Assembly: GCA_003482695.1 (NCBI GenBank)
Contig: DMYC01000400.1
Location: forward strand, 2,748 to 11,479
DNA: 8,732 nucleotides
Reading direction: 5' to 3'
From: Clostridiales bacterium UBA8960
GTDB lineage: Bacteria > Bacillota > Clostridia > Peptostreptococcales > Acidaminobacteraceae
This document shows positions 6,467 through 8,732 of the stretch, one piece after another. Both the position numbers and the translations under genes were made by a program. How positions within the stretch are numbered: position 1 is the stretch's first letter; each line of letters opens with the position of its first letter. The notes under the pieces were generated by a model. That model was not told the DNA's origin. It saw only the letters and a program-made list of their open reading frames with translations, and searched no databases.

Positions 6467-7342
6467 ATGAAAAAAATGAATTCAAATATCAGTCTGATGT
6501 TATTTGTTGCACCAGCACTCATTGTATACGGGTTGTTTAAACTTCTTCCTGCTGTATTAGGGCTCTTTTATGCAACAACCGATTGGAATGGACTGAACAA
6601 AACCTATAATTTTGTTGGGATAACAAACTTTATAGAAATTCTGAGTGACCGGTACTTTTGGAACTCAGTATGGTTTACGTTTAAATATGTCATCGTGATG
6701 GTCATCGTGGCCAACGTCATTGCCCTCTTACTAGCAAGTCTAATTGAGAGCATTAACAAGGGAAAAGGTTTATTTAGAACCGTTTTCTATATGCCGAATA
6801 TGATCAGTATGATTATTGGTGGTTATATGTGGATGTTCATCGTGACAAAAGTGCTTTACTACATGGCGGATAACTGGGGACTCACGTTTCTCGATAAGTC
6901 TTGGATCGGCGACCCTAAGTATGCGTTTATAGCGATTATCGTCGTGGCATCATGGGGCTCTGTGGGGTATTTGATGATTATATATATGGCAGCGCTACAA
7001 GGCGTTCCAACATCTCTTAAGGAAGCCGCTTATCTCGATGGTGCAAGCGGATGGCAAACTTTTTGGTCAGTTGTCATGCCGATGATTAGGCACGCGGTTA
7101 CTATTTGTGTCTTTTGGACTTTAAATTCGAGTTTCCAAGTGTTCGATGTCATTTATTCACTGACTGGAGGCGGACCTGGTAGGGCGACGCAATCGACGGC
7201 GATGAACATATACGAGGAGGCCTTTAGAGGAAATATTCGGTACGGCTATGCGACTGCAAAGTCTACAGTTTTGTTCATCATCGTACTCGTCATTACGATT
7301 ATTCAAATCAGGATCATGAGCCAGAAAGAGCATGAAGCATAA
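6467..7342 (+). CDS. CUT1 sugar ABC transporter permease (UgpA/MalF-type)
   Basis: Integral membrane protein (291 aa), one half of the translocation channel. Several hydrophobic helices are visible, at about 8-30, 70-94, 104-128, 153-176, 206-228 and 264-285. The cytoplasmic EAA loop, which contacts the ATPase, reads EAAYLDGASGWQTFWSVVMP (from residue 186). SLTGGGPGRAT (about 231-241) is the hallmark of the UgpA/MalF side of CUT1 transporters, and the short N-terminus without a large periplasmic insert fits Gram-positive versions. It lies 71 bases after the binding-protein gene, across the hairpin terminator, and 23 bases before the second permease. It forms a heterodimer with that protein. 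Confidence 0.95.
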   Translation: MKKMNSNISLMLFVAPALIVYGLFKLLPAVLGLFYATTDWNGLNKTYNFVGITNFIEILSDRYFWNSVWFTFKYVIVMVIVANVIALLLASLIESINKGKGLFRTVFYMPNMISMIIGGYMWMFIVTKVLYYMADNWGLTFLDKSWIGDPKYAFIAIIVVASWGSVGYLMIIYMAALQGVPTSLKEAAYLDGASGWQTFWSVVMPMIRHAVTICVFWTLNSSFQVFDVIYSLTGGGPGRATQSTAMNIYEEAFRGNIRYGYATAKSTVLFIIVLVITIIQIRIMSQKEHEA

Positions 7343-7365
7343 GCGGAAGAAAGGACGATGAGATC

Positions 7366-8196
7366 ATGATAAAAAAGAGACTTGTTTTCAACATTTGCGT
7401 CTATACATTTTTAGCAATCGCCGCGGTCATTTGTTTATTGCCGCTTTGGATGGCCTTAGTCAACTCTTTTAAAACCAATGGCGAACTTTTAACGAACGTG
7501 ATGTCGTGGCCTACGAAACTCAGGTTTGAAAATTACAGCAGAACATTTGAAAAAATGAACTACTTAAGGAGTTTGTTCAACACCATATTTTTATCTTCAC
7601 TCAGCGTTTCAGTCATGATTGTTTTTTCCGCACTCGCAGGCTGGAAGCTCTGTAGAACCAAGACGAAGCTGTCTTCTTTAATACTGGCGCTTTTTATTTT
7701 TTCGATGCTGATCCCCTTCAGTTCAATCATGATTCCTTTATATAAACTCGTTCTCATCTTAAAAATTAAGAATTCCTTGATTGGTTTGTCTTTCATTTAT
7801 GCTGGAATGGGCGTTAGTATGGCGATCTTTTTATATCATGGCTTTGTGAAGAGCATACCCATTGAGCTTGAGGAGGCAGCCGCCATAGATGGCTGTAACG
7901 CCTTTCAAACGTTTTTTTTGGTGGTTTTTCCAATGTTAAAGCCCATCACAGTCACTATAGCCATCACGAATATCTTATGGATTTGGAACGACTTTTTGTT
8001 ACCACTCATCATTATTTCGGACAACAAGAAATACACGCTGTTGCTTTCAACAAACACACTTTTTGGTCAGTATAGCAGTGATTGGACCGCCATACTTAGT
8101 GCGCTTATATTGGCAGCCTTACCTGTAATTGTTTTTTACGCCATTTTTCAAAAGAATATACTTAAAGGCATATCGGATGGTGCTTTGAAAGGATAG
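7366..8196 (+). CDS. CUT1 sugar ABC transporter permease (UgpE/MalG-type)
   Basis: Integral membrane protein (276 aa), second half of the channel. Hydrophobic helices are visible at about 9-31, 72-94, 105-127, 138-158, 193-215 and 242-263. The EAA loop is EEAAAIDGCNAFQTFFLVVFP (from 169), with the AAxxDG core. The segment ITNILWIWNDFLLPLIII and the C-terminal pattern FQKNILKGISDGALKG are typical of the UgpE/MalG partner. AAAGGA (7350-7355) lies ten bases before the ATG at 7366. No gene for the ATP-hydrolysing subunit follows; the next gene encodes a glycoside hydrolase. Confidence 0.95.
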   Translation: MIKKRLVFNICVYTFLAIAAVICLLPLWMALVNSFKTNGELLTNVMSWPTKLRFENYSRTFEKMNYLRSLFNTIFLSSLSVSVMIVFSALAGWKLCRTKTKLSSLILALFIFSMLIPFSSIMIPLYKLVLILKIKNSLIGLSFIYAGMGVSMAIFLYHGFVKSIPIELEEAAAIDGCNAFQTFFLVVFPMLKPITVTIAITNILWIWNDFLLPLIIISDNKKYTLLLSTNTLFGQYSSDWTAILSALILAALPVIVFYAIFQKNILKGISDGALKG

Positions 8197-8199
8197 TAC

Positions 8200-8732
8200 A
8201 TGGACTTTATTTATGCAAAGGGGACAGCTCTTTACTGTGGAGAATCGCCGATATTGCTCAGGGGATTTGGACTGGGAGGATGGTTTTTGCCAGAGGGCTA
8301 TATGTGGAAGTTTTATACGAAGTGCGACCGACCTAGGCGTATGGAAGCACTAATCGAAACATTGTGTGGTAAAGATTATGCAGAGGTGTTTTGGGAAGCT
8401 TACTTTGATCGCTACATTACAGAATTTGATATCGAACAGATTGCAAAAAGGGGCTTTAATTCTGTGAGAATGCCTTTAAATGCAAGAAGGCTATACACGC
8501 AAACAGAAAAGGGCGTGGTGTTTAACAAAGCAACCATTGATCGATTGGATCGTTTAATCCAGTGGTGCAAGAAATGGCAGATTTACGTGATACTAGATAT
8601 GCATGGTGCGCCAGGTGGTCAGACTGGAACAAACATCGATGACAGCGAACATGATAAACCCGAATTGTTTACAGATGAAAAAAATATGGATGAACTCATC
8701 GAATTATGGCGGATGCTTGCTCTTAGATATAA
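8200..8732 (+). CDS. Glycoside hydrolase family 5 (cellulase-like) enzyme, 3' partial
   Basis: N-terminal 177 residues of a GH5-type retaining glycoside hydrolase; the frame is open to the window end. Visible features: LLRGFGLGGWFLPEGYMWKF (19-38), the first-strand entry region typical of this group; AKRGFNSVRMPLN (82-94), with the conserved active-site Arg90; and VILDMHGAPGGQTGTNIDDS (130-149), with His135 in the usual position. The acid/base and nucleophile glutamates lie beyond the window. There is no signal peptide, so the enzyme should act in the cytoplasm on imported oligosaccharides. The ATG at 8200 comes three bases after the permease stop, and its ribosome site AAAGGA (8188-8193) lies in the last permease codons, so translation is coupled. 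The substrate is probably a beta-glucan, cello- or manno-oligosaccharide; GH5 is too broad to say more. Confidence 0.88.
   Translation, partial: MDFIYAKGTALYCGESPILLRGFGLGGWFLPEGYMWKFYTKCDRPRRMEALIETLCGKDYAEVFWEAYFDRYITEFDIEQIAKRGFNSVRMPLNARRLYTQTEKGVVFNKATIDRLDRLIQWCKKWQIYVILDMHGAPGGQTGTNIDDSEHDKPELFTDEKNMDELIELWRMLALRY

Noticed and set aside
7358..7369. Tiny open frame ATG-AGA-TCA-TGA just before the second permease
   Set aside because: Three codons with no independent support; its TGA overlaps the permease ATG by chance or at most as a minor coupling feature.
1..8732. Mobile elements, CRISPR arrays, tRNA, rRNA or riboswitches
   Set aside because: No transposase or integrase motifs, no regularly spaced repeats and no recognisable structured RNA were seen; gene spacing is tight throughout.

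Overview
The window looks like a low-GC, Gram-positive genome of the Bacillota, probably a clostridium-like or paenibacillus-like lineage. The signs are strong purine-rich Shine-Dalgarno sites before almost every start, a lipoprotein-type solute-binding protein, a YesM/YesN-type two-component system and Gram-positive-style carbohydrate operon organisation. The genus cannot be fixed from the sequence alone. All genes lie on the + strand.

Region 1 (1-2086) holds two genes. The first is the 3' part of a PAS-GGDEF-HD-GYP cyclic-di-GMP enzyme whose reading frame is already open at base 1. The second is a small stand-alone DEDDh 3'-5' exonuclease of the ERI-1/KapD type. The region closes with an inverted repeat on the exonuclease stop codon and a good intrinsic terminator at 2044-2086.

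Region 2 (2087-5054) encodes a two-component system. It consists of a membrane histidine kinase with a large extracellular sensor, HAMP and His_kinase/HATPase modules, and a response regulator with an AraC-type DNA-binding domain. The two genes overlap by 11 bases.

Region 3 (5055-8732) is a carbohydrate uptake and breakdown operon: a CUT1-type lipoprotein binding protein, an intra-operon hairpin terminator, two permeases, and the 5' part of a family 5 glycoside hydrolase with no signal peptide. The hydrolase gene runs off the window.

Inferred working model: the kinase senses an extracellular glycan or its breakdown products, and the regulator turns on the transport genes. The binding protein delivers an oligosaccharide, probably a beta-linked glucan or mannan fragment, to the permeases, and the cytoplasmic GH5 enzyme cuts it. 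No ATPase for the transporter is present in the window; CUT1 systems of this kind often share one encoded elsewhere. The c-di-GMP/exonuclease pair upstream is separated by a terminator and is probably an independent unit. I see no mobile elements, CRISPR arrays, tRNAs or rRNAs. The overall architecture is a known type; the most notable points are the nested terminator inside the transport operon and the isolated exonuclease beside the c-di-GMP enzyme.
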